Source: Myrica gale
Lineage: Eukaryota; Streptophyta; Magnoliopsida; Fagales; Myricaceae
NCBI GenBank assembly: GCA_963930655.1
Contig: OZ005600.1
Span: forward strand, 11,659,501-11,723,500
DNA: 64,000 bases
Reading direction: 5' to 3'
Shown: one piece after another, positions 36,341-46,600 of the stretch
How positions within the stretch are numbered: position 1 is the stretch's first letter
Layout: each line of letters starts with the position of its first letter
Made by a program: the position numbers and the translations under genes
Notes under the pieces: generated by a model
The model's database searches: none
Seen by the model: only the letters and a program-made list of their open reading frames with translations
Told to the model about the DNA's origin: nothing

Positions 36341-37701
36341 CAGGGGTGGCTCTACAGGCCTTCGGGGAAATTTCAAAATAGAGCCTTTTGTAATAATTTA
36401 TAAAATAAAATATTTTAATATTAAATAGTAATAAATTATAGCTAAAACTTATTTTAAAAAAAATTTAGATGCAAAATTATATATCTAAGAGTTTTTAATA
36501 TATTAATTTAATTAATTAAAAATACTTATCATACTTACTATGATTTGAGATGAATTAATTACTTTTCTATTTTTTCTTTACTTTTTTAGCTTTTCATATG
36601 TATTTGTTGTTAGACATAGTCCATTTCTCAAAACTATTTTAAAAAAAATAAAAACTAAAATAAACACAAACACAAACTTTAAATAAAACTCCAGTACAAA
36701 AATACAACAAATACAACTTAAAGTAAAATTAAACTAAGTGATTTCGAATAATAGCACGTCAAGCCTCAGCTACAAGTGTTCTCCATCATAAAAAGGGCCA
36801 AAGAAAATAATTGTGAAACACCAATAAATAATAGGGATAAAAATAGAATGAATTAGGTGATTTTTAGTCCTTTTTTTTAAATAAAAAAGGCAAGTAGCTT
36901 CTCAGTTCTCACATGTTTGACAAGTATTTTATCACTTAAGTCCTTTTAAATATATAATTTTAACTTGTTAAGTAGTAAAAATAATAAATAGATTAGATGG
37001 CCGGTTTAAATGACTAACAATTATTTTTAGTTTATTAAGTGTATGCAAAGGGTCAAAATTAAACAGATATTAATATGAGAGTTTATAGGAATTTTCATTT
37101 TAATCAATTGGCAATTAATCTCCTTTAATTAAGGAGACCTTATAGGGCTCATCAATTAGCTAGGTATTCCTATAATTAAAGACACTTTATAATACCCCAA
37201 GGGGTTGGCTTTGATGGTAAAGAAGTGGGGCCTAGGGGTGTGCTTCTCCTGAGGTCTCAAGTTCAAATTTTTCAGGTGCAAACATTAATTCTTTGGGCTT
37301 ACTCCCACAACAAAGCTGAACTTACCTGCATGTGTGGCTTGTGAGGGCTGCATGACTCGAAGTTTGTCGTGGCGTTGAACACAACTTGTGTGTATACTGG
37401 GTCAGATCCGTCCGAGTTCGGTGCACGTAAATGAGTGCCTAAATTTCTCTCGTTACCCAAAAAAGAAAAAAAGACTTTATAAGATCTCAAAAAACAAAAG
37501 AGTGAGTAGTTATTTCAAACAAGGAGATTAATAGGCCTCTTTTTAGAATACTAAATTTAATAAAATTCTATACAAATAAATTAATTATATAGCTTTTATG
37601 TTAAATTTGTTATTTTCAAGGAAAAATTAAACATAATTTTAATAGGGCCTACTAAAAAAAATTAAAATTTGGGCCCTTCCTACTTTAGGCAGCCGGCCCT
37701 G
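36341..37701. mobile_element. hAT-type non-autonomous element, 1.36 kb
   Basis: The left end caggggtggct and the right end agccggccctg (inverse cagggccggct) form imperfect terminal inverted repeats of the CAGGG...GGCT type common in plant hAT elements. The element is bounded by 8-bp duplications cttaagat (36333-36340) and ctcaagat (37702-37709), with one mismatch. The interior is AT-rich with no transposase frame. A SINE is inserted within it (37193-37473). Confidence 0.75.
37193..37473 (+). mobile_element. tRNA-derived SINE, 281 bp, nested in the hAT element
   Basis: Bounded by the exact 9-bp duplication actttataa (37184-37192 and 37474-37482). Near the 5' end there is an A-box-like ttggctttgatggtaaag, and about 45 bases later a B-box-like ggtctcaagttcaaat. 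The 3' end is A-rich (aaaaaagaaaaaaag). Internal RNA polymerase III promoter, A-rich tail and target duplication together define a SINE. Confidence 0.85.
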
Positions 37702-37709
37702 CTCAAGAT

Positions 37710-38596
37710 GGTTGAAAACGTTTTGCCGTAGGGATTTATGCTTTTCCAGTCATGTGATATCACCGGGCGCTTCTTGTTTTAGTGAAACAAAACACAAATA
37801 ATTTCTTTCTGTGAGTTTTCTTTGAGAGTAGATTTTTGTTCATTGAATCAAGTCTACCATCTAGCAATGGCACTAGTGGGCCAATGTCAATGAACATCAA
37901 ATTGAGATTTGAAATTACAACGGAGAAACCACTCTCCCCGTTCAATCCGCTCAGATGTAAATAATATGTAGTTAGTTGTTTTTTTATTAAAATAAAAAAG
38001 ATGACTTATTTAGAATCAATGTGGTCAAATTCGTCTTTTCAAGTAATGAGAATGTCACGTGTCGTTTAAGTGAGATAAAAACCGTTCTATATAACAACTT
38101 CAGTAGGTTGAGGGATGAAATCGCAACGAAAAATATAATTTGTGGGGGCGAGTTGTAATGAGTTCAAGTTTATGAGTGTATTTAAGATTGGAGTATAAAT
38201 TCGTGGAGGGTTTTCGTAATTAACCCTTAGTTTTTTATTTTGTTGAGCAACGCACAGCCTTGAAGCTCTTAGAAAATGGGAGTCTTTCTTCCCATCCTCT
38301 AGCGCTGTTGTCGTTTTCCATTGTCGCAAATCTTTCTTGAGTTTTTTCAAGAACAACATGAATGCCTCAGCCTCGAAATTTTGTCTCTCTTTGACTGTCT
38401 GAAGAAACACGAAAGAAAAAGAAAGAAGAAACATAAAATGTTCTATCTTTGCCTCAAACGGACAAGTCACCCTGACCAAAACGCTACTTCGACATGGGTA
38501 TCGTCCAGAACGCAACCAACACCTTTTTTGTTTTCATTTTAGTTTCTCTTCAACAGTTTGGCTCCGGAGAAAATCGAAGAAACTAGAAAAAGAAGC
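37710..38596. other. Intergenic, nothing firm
   Basis: The 142-codon minus-strand frame at 38515-38087 has no domain I recognise and is not called. No other structure seen. Confidence 0.35.
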
Positions 38597-38727
38597 AAAA
38601 TTTGGGTGATGTTCGTTTTTTATCCACTCCTATAAAATATTTAAGTGAATATTTTTATTATTATAATATTCACTTAAATCTTCTCTATCTTCACTTTTTC
38701 ATCAACTCCTATAAAATATTTTTTTTT

Positions 38728-38830
38728 TGTTAAGTTTCATCTCAATACCAATTGGCAATGGGAAGAGGTGACCCAACAAGTATATGAAACACAAGATTAA
38801 ATGGTCCCTAATCAATGTGGGACTCTAACA
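38728..38830 (-). repeat. TRIM LTR, downstream copy
   Basis: 103 bp, matching 40951-41053 at all but four positions. Preceded on the minus strand by the purine tract at 38839-38831. Confidence 0.85.
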
Positions 38831-38942
38831 TTCCCCCTCACGAAAAGGTCGAATGAACATGGTTCATGCACGTGGACAACAAATGGGGAACACAAACAAG
38901 TAGGCAAAACCCAGAAATAGTTGGCTCTGATACCATGTTAAG

Positions 38943-40783
38943 CTTCCCCACTCCAACTTACCACCACCTCCAACTTCTTCCCTCTCTTCTTTGCCTGCAT
39001 CACCAGCTCCATCTCCACCTCCTCTCCCTCGTCGTCCCTCTCGACCTCGCAGGCCTCCTTCATGCCTCAAGACTACCACTGCTTCCTGGCCTCTCATGCT
39101 TCTCTTCCACAATCTGTCATCCCACCGACAGGTCCTTCACCCCGATCAGGTACTTCTCACTCATTATCTTATTTTCTCTCTTATGATAACCTCTCCCCCA
39201 CTCACCGTGTTTTTTCTCTGTCAATTTCTTCCACCGTTGACCCTCAACATTATCATGAGGCTCGAACTTCCCCTGCTTGGTGTGTTGCAATGGATGTTGA
39301 GTACCAGGCCTTAGTCAGCAATAATACCTGGTCCATTTGTGCCTTGCCTCCTCATAAGACACCCGTGTCATGTAAGTGGGTGTATAAATCTAAATTTCAT
39401 GTTGATGACACTGAAGAAAGGAAGAAAGCCCGGTTAGTTGCAAAAGGCTACACTCAGCGTGCTGGTTTGGATTACCAAGAAACCTTCTCTCCCGTGGCCA
39501 AATTAGCCACTGTTAAAACTCTTCTGGCAGTCGCAGCCATCAAGCATTGGCACCTCCATCAACTTGACGTGAATAACGCCTTCTTGCATGGAGATTTACA
39601 TGAGGAAGTCTACATGACTCTTCCTCCCGGGTATGAGCAGCAGGGGGAGCATAGAGAACCTCTTGTCTGTCGGTTACACAAATCCATCTACGGACTGAAG
39701 CAAGCCTCACGCCAATGGTTTGACAAGCTCTCTACTTTCATTCTTTCTCAAGGGTTTGTTCAATCAAGAGCATATTACTCTCTTTTCACCAAGACCACAG
39801 GCTGCTCATACACGGCCATTCTGGTTTATGTCGACGATATCATAATTGCTGGTACTGATATCGATTTCATTCACAAGTTCAAGCAGATCCTTGACTTGAA
39901 ATTCAAACTCAAAGATCTCGGTGTGCTGAAGTTCTTCCTTGGATTAGAAATTGCCCGATCCTCGAAAGGAATTTCAATCTGTCAAAGGAAGTATGCCTTA
40001 GAGGTACTAGCTGATGCGGGTTTCCTTGGAGCTCGTCCTGCGAAATGTCTCATACCACAGAATTTCAAACTTAGTCGATTTGAAGGGGAACCGATTGAAG
40101 ATGCTACTACCTATCGAAGACTAGTTGGAAAACTACTCTATTTGACTATCACCAGACCTGATTTGGCTTATTCTATGCAGGTGCTTAGTCAATTCCTAGA
40201 CTCTCCTAAGAAGCCACACATGGACACTGCTCATCACGTACTCCGCTACTTGAAAGCCACATGTGGACATGGTCTGTTCTTTCCTGTGAATTATGAGTTA
40301 CAGCTAAAGGCTTTCTGCGATGCGGACTGGGCATCTTGCTCAGATATGAGAAAGTCAGTTACTGGCTTTTGCGTATTTCTTGGGAATTCCCTCATTTCAT
40401 GGAAATCGAAGAAGCAACAGACCGTGTCTCGATCTTCAGCAGAAGCGGAGTACAGGTCCATGGCCTCCACCTGCTGTGAATTGACTTGGTTAACATGCCT
40501 ACTTACAGACCTAACCGTAACTCATCTGCAACCTTCTCTTCTGTTTTGAGACAATAAAGCAGCCATGCACATCGCTGCTAACCCAGTCTTTCACGAAAGG
40601 ACGAAGCACATAGACATCGACTGTCACATTGTGCGAGAGAAGGTTCAGTCAGGCTTGCTTCTGACCTTACACGTTCCCTCAAATGGACAGCTTGCTGACT
40701 TACTCACGAAGGGTCTTGCAGCTACTCAGTTTCATAACCTCCTTCGCAAGATGGGTGTGCATAACTTACACACTCCATCTTGA
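38943..40783 (+). pseudogene. Copia polyprotein fragment: RT and RNase H
   Basis: The frame begins in the integrase-RT linker (SCLKTTTAS and DYHCF in alternate frames near 39060), so gag, protease and integrase are missing. RT follows: CKWVYKSKFHVD, ARLVAKGYTQ, QLDVNNAFLHGDL, SIYGLKQASRQWF, and the catalytic YVDD at 39827-39838. RNase H follows: FCDADWASC, KSVTGFCVFLG, SRSSAEAEYRSMA and, after the break, [13 protein letters not shown]. The frame is open except for one TGA at 40547-40549, where Copia proteins normally have a Cys before Asp-Asn. The 5' truncation coincides with the TRIM junction. The near-intact frame suggests a fairly recent capture. Confidence 0.92.
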
Positions 40784-40936
40784 GGGGGAGTGTTAGAATC
40801 TTGGTTTGTTACGTAGGTTTGTTACGTAGCTACTATGGGCATTGTATTTTACTTTTTCTCTTCCTGTATATTTCTTACACGTGTGTAATAAAAGAATCAG
40901 AGATCATTTTTCTCACGAGTGTGAGGTTCACAAACT
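40783..40936 (+). repeat. Copia polypurine tract and 3' LTR (partial)
   Basis: The purine tract agggggag (40783-40790) is followed by tgttagaatcttgg at 40791, a canonical Copia LTR start. The LTR continues for about 146 bases to the TRIM primer site, where its own CA end is lost or merged. It includes a possible aataaaa polyadenylation signal near 40887. No 5' LTR is present. Confidence 0.75.
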
Positions 40937-40950
40937 CTCCTCTGATACCA

Positions 40951-41053
40951 TGTTAAGTTTCATCTCAATATCAATTGACAATGAGAAGAGGTGGCCCAAC
41001 AAGTATATGAAACACAAGATTAAATGGTCCCTAATCAATGTGGGACTCTAACA
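40951..41053 (-). repeat. TRIM LTR, upstream copy, with primer site
   Basis: 103 bp. Followed on the minus strand directly by tggtatcagaggag (40950-40937), complementary to the 3' end of initiator tRNA-Met. Confidence 0.85.
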
Positions 41054-41117
41054 TTTCACCAAATTTAATACCCCAAAATTTCTACCACCCCAATATTTTC
41101 ACAAACAAACACAACTT

Positions 41118-42375
41118 AAGAAGAAAAATAAAGAAAAAGACACGAACAAAAACAAAAAACGAAAGGTGAAGAAGAAGAAATGGACGTCAAACAAGCGTTT
41201 AATTTTTTTAACGCAAACATCTATGATTTTGCACAAATTGCTGATGTGGAAGAGTCCTAACCTTTGGTTTGAAACTAATTGTCACGAATGAGAGAATTGT
41301 ACCCTGCAATACTAGAGATTGCAAAGAATACTCACCCGACCCATGTAGATATCAGGAAGGGACCAGAATCTTCTACAATTCAAGTGATCATATTGCAGGG
41401 ACAATTTAGAGAGCGAGTGAGAGAGAGGTATGAGTCCCGCTCGAACAATGGGGTGTTGTTCGGTTAGGGGTGAGTCCCGTCACCCGAATGGCAGAGGCCA
41501 GGATTCTCTGAATTGCAACAGCAATTCGAAAAGAGAGACGTGGGTTCCGGGCAGGACTCATCCCTGTCCAAACAGCACCCACATGCTCGGATAGGATGGG
41601 TCCGAGACCCACTCCTCTCCCCGAATTACTCCTGCAAGTACAGACTATCCCTATCCCCGAATTGAAGGGAATCCTTGTCCCTGAGGAAGAATTCCCAGCC
41701 GCCGCTACTAGTGTTGCTGTAGTTTTTTAACCATCGTACTGGCGACTGCGTTCAATTGCAAGATCGTACTGAACTCCTATGTGGGACCAGAAGCCCTACT
41801 GGCCACAAACAAACAAAATAGCTTACGCCTCTTGTTTAGAAAAAAAGGGAAATGCTTGGGCTCCCGACGCTATCCCGATGCAATCCCTACAGCAAAATAA
41901 AATTACTTTTTCAACCTTCCCAAACGTAAACAATTACGTCTTGCCCTATGAAAATATTTGTATTTGTAAAAAGCAGAGCAAGTACTAAAGAGATAAAAGT
42001 TGAAGCTCCATATAAACTCACAAGAAATCAAACTCTTTAGAAGACAAGATAAAAGAATGCAAAGGTTGTATTCTGCTGGGGATGTGGCCAAATTTTCCTC
42101 AGTGGATTCATATAGAAACAGAGGAATTGCAAATGTTCTTCACAATTTCTTCTACAACTTTCACATTAAAATAACAAAATCTTCACTATCTCTTTTCTCA
42201 TTTCACTTCACCAATTTCTCTGATTTTCTCTACATGAGGAGCCCATAAAATAACAAAATAAAGAAGTTACTTCTCCCACTCTTCTTTGACATCTCTTCCA
42301 GAGCAGCAACCACCATCCAAATTGAGAGAAAGATCCAAAAGATAAACAACTTTACCAACTTGACATGTTAAGGGC
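41118..42375. other. Intergenic, nothing recognised
   Basis: Mixed composition with several short frames of no known similarity. Confidence 0.35.
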
Positions 42376-43425
42376 TCATTCTCCTCTCTTTTTCTGTCCC
42401 TCCCATTTCTTCAGTACTGCTAGCAGAATCTCATTCCATGTGTCTACAGGCCCCGGCAAGCATTTTGCACGCGTTCTGTCACCTCATTATTAGCAAATGG
42501 AAAAAGGATGCATATACGGCCCCGGGTGACCATCCGGCCTCATCAAAGATAATTTTGTCACGTCCAATGCTTCTAGCCTCAAACCTGCAAATTGCTTGGT
42601 ATTCTCCTTTGATGCTTCCACTTCTTCTACCTCAATTTTTCTCATCTCTGCATCCATCCCTTCGAGCTGCTTCTCACCCTCCTGATAAGGCTTTTTCTTT
42701 TGACAAGCCCCGGCCATATCCCAATCACCTTCAAAATGCGAAGGCGAAAACGTAGTCACTATTACATCAATTCCATTGCCATTAGACCATTTTCTTCCAA
42801 TTGGTTCCTAGTCAAGGAGTCACCCACAAAAGCTATGTGCTTGTTCCTAATGAGTTCAAGAAAATTGTTGGGTTCAAACCTCGGCAGGCTGCATTGCTTG
42901 GGTTTCCACCTCCAATAGAGGTAGTAGAGATCACATCTGCCATGAGTAATGCAATTCTGGCCCTCCTTGATTGTACCACATGTACCGTTGTACAAAGGTC
43001 CCGACTCGTCACGGACCCATTCACCTGTGTTGTAGTCACATGGTTTATCATTAGCTCCTTCTTTTTCTGCAGAAAATAACAGCACATGGAGCATTTATGA
43101 GCAACAAATCGCAAAACCGAAGTTCTAAAACAAAACCCAACTAACATTTCGATGGTTTTTAACAACGAAACAGAATGCATGTACGTACCTTGAGAAGAAG
43201 AAAAATGAGTGGGAGGAGAAGGAGAAAGATCAGAGAAAGAGGTCACGGTTGTGGCGGTGGTACTGGAGAGCTGATCTGGGGAAGACCGAGGGAGTTGGAG
43301 AGGGTAAAGGTAAAGGTAAAGGCGAAAGATAGCTAGGAGGAGGATGACATAGATGGTCCACGGTAAGAGCCTTCTAGCGAGGCAGTGAGGTTGGTCTTTT
43401 TGGACTGGAAGGGTGAAAAGGTCAT
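42376..43425 (-). pseudogene. Trichome birefringence-like (TBL) O-acetyltransferase pseudogene
   Basis: Exon 1 (about 43425-43189) encodes a type II membrane anchor (LARRLLPWTIYVILLLAIF) and a Ser/Thr/Pro stem. No in-frame ATG was found: the nearby ATG at about 43424 is in another frame. Exon 2 starts at 43066 and carries the PMR5N Cys-rich domain (PCDYNTGEWV, YYLYWRWKP) and the GDS motif FVGDSLTRNQLE (42824-42816). Directly after this (about 42790) the frame shifts into a C-terminal segment (GIDVIVTTFSPSHFEGDWD, RPDGHPGPYMHPF). The central part of the esterase domain is therefore missing. A second small deletion near 42460 removes the residues around the catalytic DxxH, leaving only CLPGPVDTWNEIL. 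TBL enzymes acetylate cell-wall polysaccharides in the Golgi. This copy cannot make an active enzyme. Confidence 0.88.
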
Positions 43426-43666
43426 TTCACCCTTCCATCGGGATGGGGTCGGGTGCTGGGCGGGAGCCCAAGCATTTCCCAAAAAAAATACGCCTCTTAT
43501 TATTTCAACGAACGACCATTCACACAAAACCACATGGAACAGAAACTCCCTCACGTTTCTGGGGCAGAATATACATCTAAATTTACTGGCAGTGGCATCA
43601 TCAGAAGCCAAACCTCCCCTTCTTTTTTGGGTGCCAAGAGCAAAACCCCTTTACATAGCTTAAGAA

Positions 43667-46600
43667 ATGTCACCAATGGCAGTTCTAGCACAGGGGTCTT
43701 TGGCACACCTGCCCACGCCAACTTCTGAGTCTTTTACTCGCCGATCCATGAAGCATTTGAGCTGTTTCAGTGTCAGTCACAAGTTGTTTACAAAGCAGAG
43801 TAGACATTTGTTGGTTTTCCACTTCTCCAGACCCTCAACTTTCAGGTAGCGAATTTCGTCGGCTTAACTGGTTCTTAATCATTGTGAACTTTGGTTGCTG
43901 GAAAGTAGGAGGTACAGAAAAGGGCAACATAGAAAAACCGGTGAATCTTTGAATGATTGGGCAGTTTTGTACGATTTTTTAAAGTTTTCATTGTGCTCGC
44001 TTTGTTGCTCGAAATCGAGTCCCCTGCCCAATAGTGCGCAACTCACACGCTCTGCATGTGATGTGCACTCATTTGCATAGACGTGATGAAAACCATGAGA
44101 GGAAGCGCCGAGGTTCATCCTTGGGTTATCTATGAAGTACCATTACACCTTTGCTTGCATTTAGAACTGCCTCCTCATTTGTTATTGCCAGAGATGATTC
44201 TTTTGTCTTAAATGCTATAGATTTGCTCTGTATTCTGCACGAGTTAACTTTTACAGAAGCTCTTTTAGATGAAATACTGTCAGCAATCGCCAGTATAGCT
44301 ATTCCTATTTTAAGAATCATTTTATCCACAATCGTATAGTCTGCTTGCATGATTAGAATCTTCAATTGTATTCGCGAGTAACCATTCTGAAGCTTAATCG
44401 TAGATTCATTTTCAGTCTGTTAGCTGTTTTTTTTGGCGGCTAGCTTCTTTATTACTAGTATAGAATTGTAACAATTTCTTAGTTTTGCATAGGGTCAGAA
44501 GCTTTCAGGAGGAAAATGCAGAGGGTGATGGTGGTGCTGGATCTAGGGATACTCTAGAAAAACAAGAGGGATTAATTGATGAGGTGCTTGGAAATGCGAA
44601 TAGCGAACATACTGGTTCAGGGAGTTCATTCCCAGCTAAAATAGCAATTGCTCTGGGCATAGCTGCAACAGCCACTGTAATATCTATTGGCCTCAACCGG
44701 CCTGTTCTTGGATCATCTGTTGGAATTCAGCTTCTGGCTGAAGGGTCAACCTCTTCCACAATGGCCACATCCCCTGTGGGTTTTACAGTCAAAGCTTTTG
44801 GATATAGAGTTGTACTTCCCGAATATGCACCGGGGTACACACTTATTTCTGGTTTCCTACCCAGTAAAAACCTTAGTTTTCTTTTGAGCTCACCTTCCAG
44901 GATGGTCAATATATTTTAAATGCTTAATTCCACAAAATAACTTTTGCCTTATAATCAAGATGAATATTAATGGTAGATGTTACCCCCCCACCCATCCTGT
45001 GGACACACACACTCATATATATGGTTTGTAAGTGGTGTATCATCTATCACTAACATTCATCTCGATGAAATACCGTATTCTAGATGAATTCCTTCTTTTG
45101 TTTTGGGAGGAGGTGAGCGACTATAGTCTAAAGAGTTGCATTGCCATAAGTATTATTATTAGGTGTTTGTGCTAACATTTTCTATTTCAGCTTGGATACC
45201 ATTATCATGCTTGCTTTGCATTTGCCAATGTTACTTTAATTAACATAAAGCCCCGAAGCATTTACTAGTGTAGCACAGTGCAGGTGGGTCTACTTTTGGT
45301 TACTTATGGCTGCTGGGTGTGGACTTTTCATTAGTGAAGAGGCTCTAAATATTTGGGTCTGTCCTCTTTATTGGTACTTCTGATTTACAAGCTCCATGCT
45401 TTAGCTCTTGGATTAATTATTGATTTTGGTTCTGTACCAACATGGCTTATGATCTCAGTGCATTTGAACTTACAAGTGGTCTTTGAGAGGGTAATTCAGG
45501 TTGGCATAACTTTATCACGTATGCTGACTTTGGATGGGACATGGAAATCTTTTGCTGACTCTTTCTCAAGTAATGCTCCGTACATAACATCCACAGTTTT
45601 GTGGGTCTACTGGTTAGTTGCGGCTCCATATTGGCCTTTAATTCTATAAAGCCTTTGATACATAATTTTCTTTCTGTCATAAGAATCAAAATCAAAAGTG
45701 AAGCCTACCAATATTGGTCCTACAAAAATTCTGCTCTCTACTTTTTTGGAGAAATCAGTGGTTTTTTGGCTGTCTGCCTGTTGCTACATTTTGCTCTGTT
45801 AAATGTTAATAATAATACATGGTGACATTGAATTTTTAGGGGAGTTTGCATCAGCGATCTAATCCCATTTTATCTAGGGAAGCTTTTCAGCAAATCTGGG
45901 GCATCTGGTGATGTTTGTTCACGGGTAAGTTCAGCCTACTTGCTTCAGAATTTCGTTTTAGTTTTTCTCAGGGACTAAGCCCATAGTAAGTGGTAATAGG
46001 CAAGATACACTAATACATCCATAGAAACCCATACATACATTTTTTTTTTTGTACCAGGCTTCTTACTTTCCTATCTTCAACTAACTTACTGATTCATTGC
46101 TCTCTCTGTGGGAATTGAAATACCTCAATGATGATTATAGCTGGGGCTTGACAAAGAGAAGGCCTTAAACATTACTCGCATGGTGCAACAATATGGCAAT
46201 CTCTCAGGCTTTGGTGAGCTCTAAGAGCTTATGATATATTTATACATTTGAATGATCTGTATTAGTCATAAGTGGACATGTTCCCAGATTTTCTATCTTA
46301 CAACCAGTGCCAGTTCTTTTGTGAAATCTTATGGTATTAAAGACTTAGATGAGTCACATTGCACTTAATTGGGTGATTCAGCAATGTAGTTGGCCGTGAC
46401 AGGCCCATATGTGTGAATACAGGGTCCACGGAGAGATATTTCCTGTTCACTTGGCTGTCATCTGTTTTTCCCGTTTAAACATTAAAACTGATGCAGAAAA
46501 CTGTGGCTACGTCCAATCAACAACCTTGTGTAGTTAAGCATACGAAATGTGCATGAAACAATCATGCTTCTTTGAATAATATTTGTAATTTAGTAATGAC

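Larger units (their letters stand above)
38728..41053 (-). mobile_element. TRIM-type LTR element carrying an antisense Copia fragment
   Basis: Two 103-bp repeats (38728-38830 and 40951-41053) differ at only four positions. On the minus strand each begins TGTTAGAGTCCCACATTG and ends with AACTTAACA, as LTRs do. Next to the upstream LTR is a tRNA-iMet primer site, tggtatcagaggag (40950-40937). Next to the downstream LTR is a polypurine tract, gagggggaa (38839-38831). A second primer site plus 7 bases of LTR end lies at 38921-38942. Between the two primer sites sits a plus-strand Copia fragment (38943 to about 40936). The short LTRs and the 90-bp original interior are those of a TRIM. The 5-bp flanks (ttttt, tttca) do not match cleanly. 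Confidence 0.75.
38597..41117. mobile_element. MITE family 1-like copy split by a retroelement
   Basis: Left part 38597-38727 (tttatccactcctataaaat, cttcactttttcatcaactc) and right part 41054-41117 (tttcaccaaatttaatacc, ttttcacaaacaaacacaac) resemble the two halves of family 1 as seen at 26811-27008. The composite element 38728-41053 lies exactly between them, so it appears to have inserted into an older MITE. Confidence 0.45.

Noticed and set aside
38087..38515. 142-codon minus-strand frame
   Set aside because: No recognisable domain and no support from neighbouring exons or splice sites.
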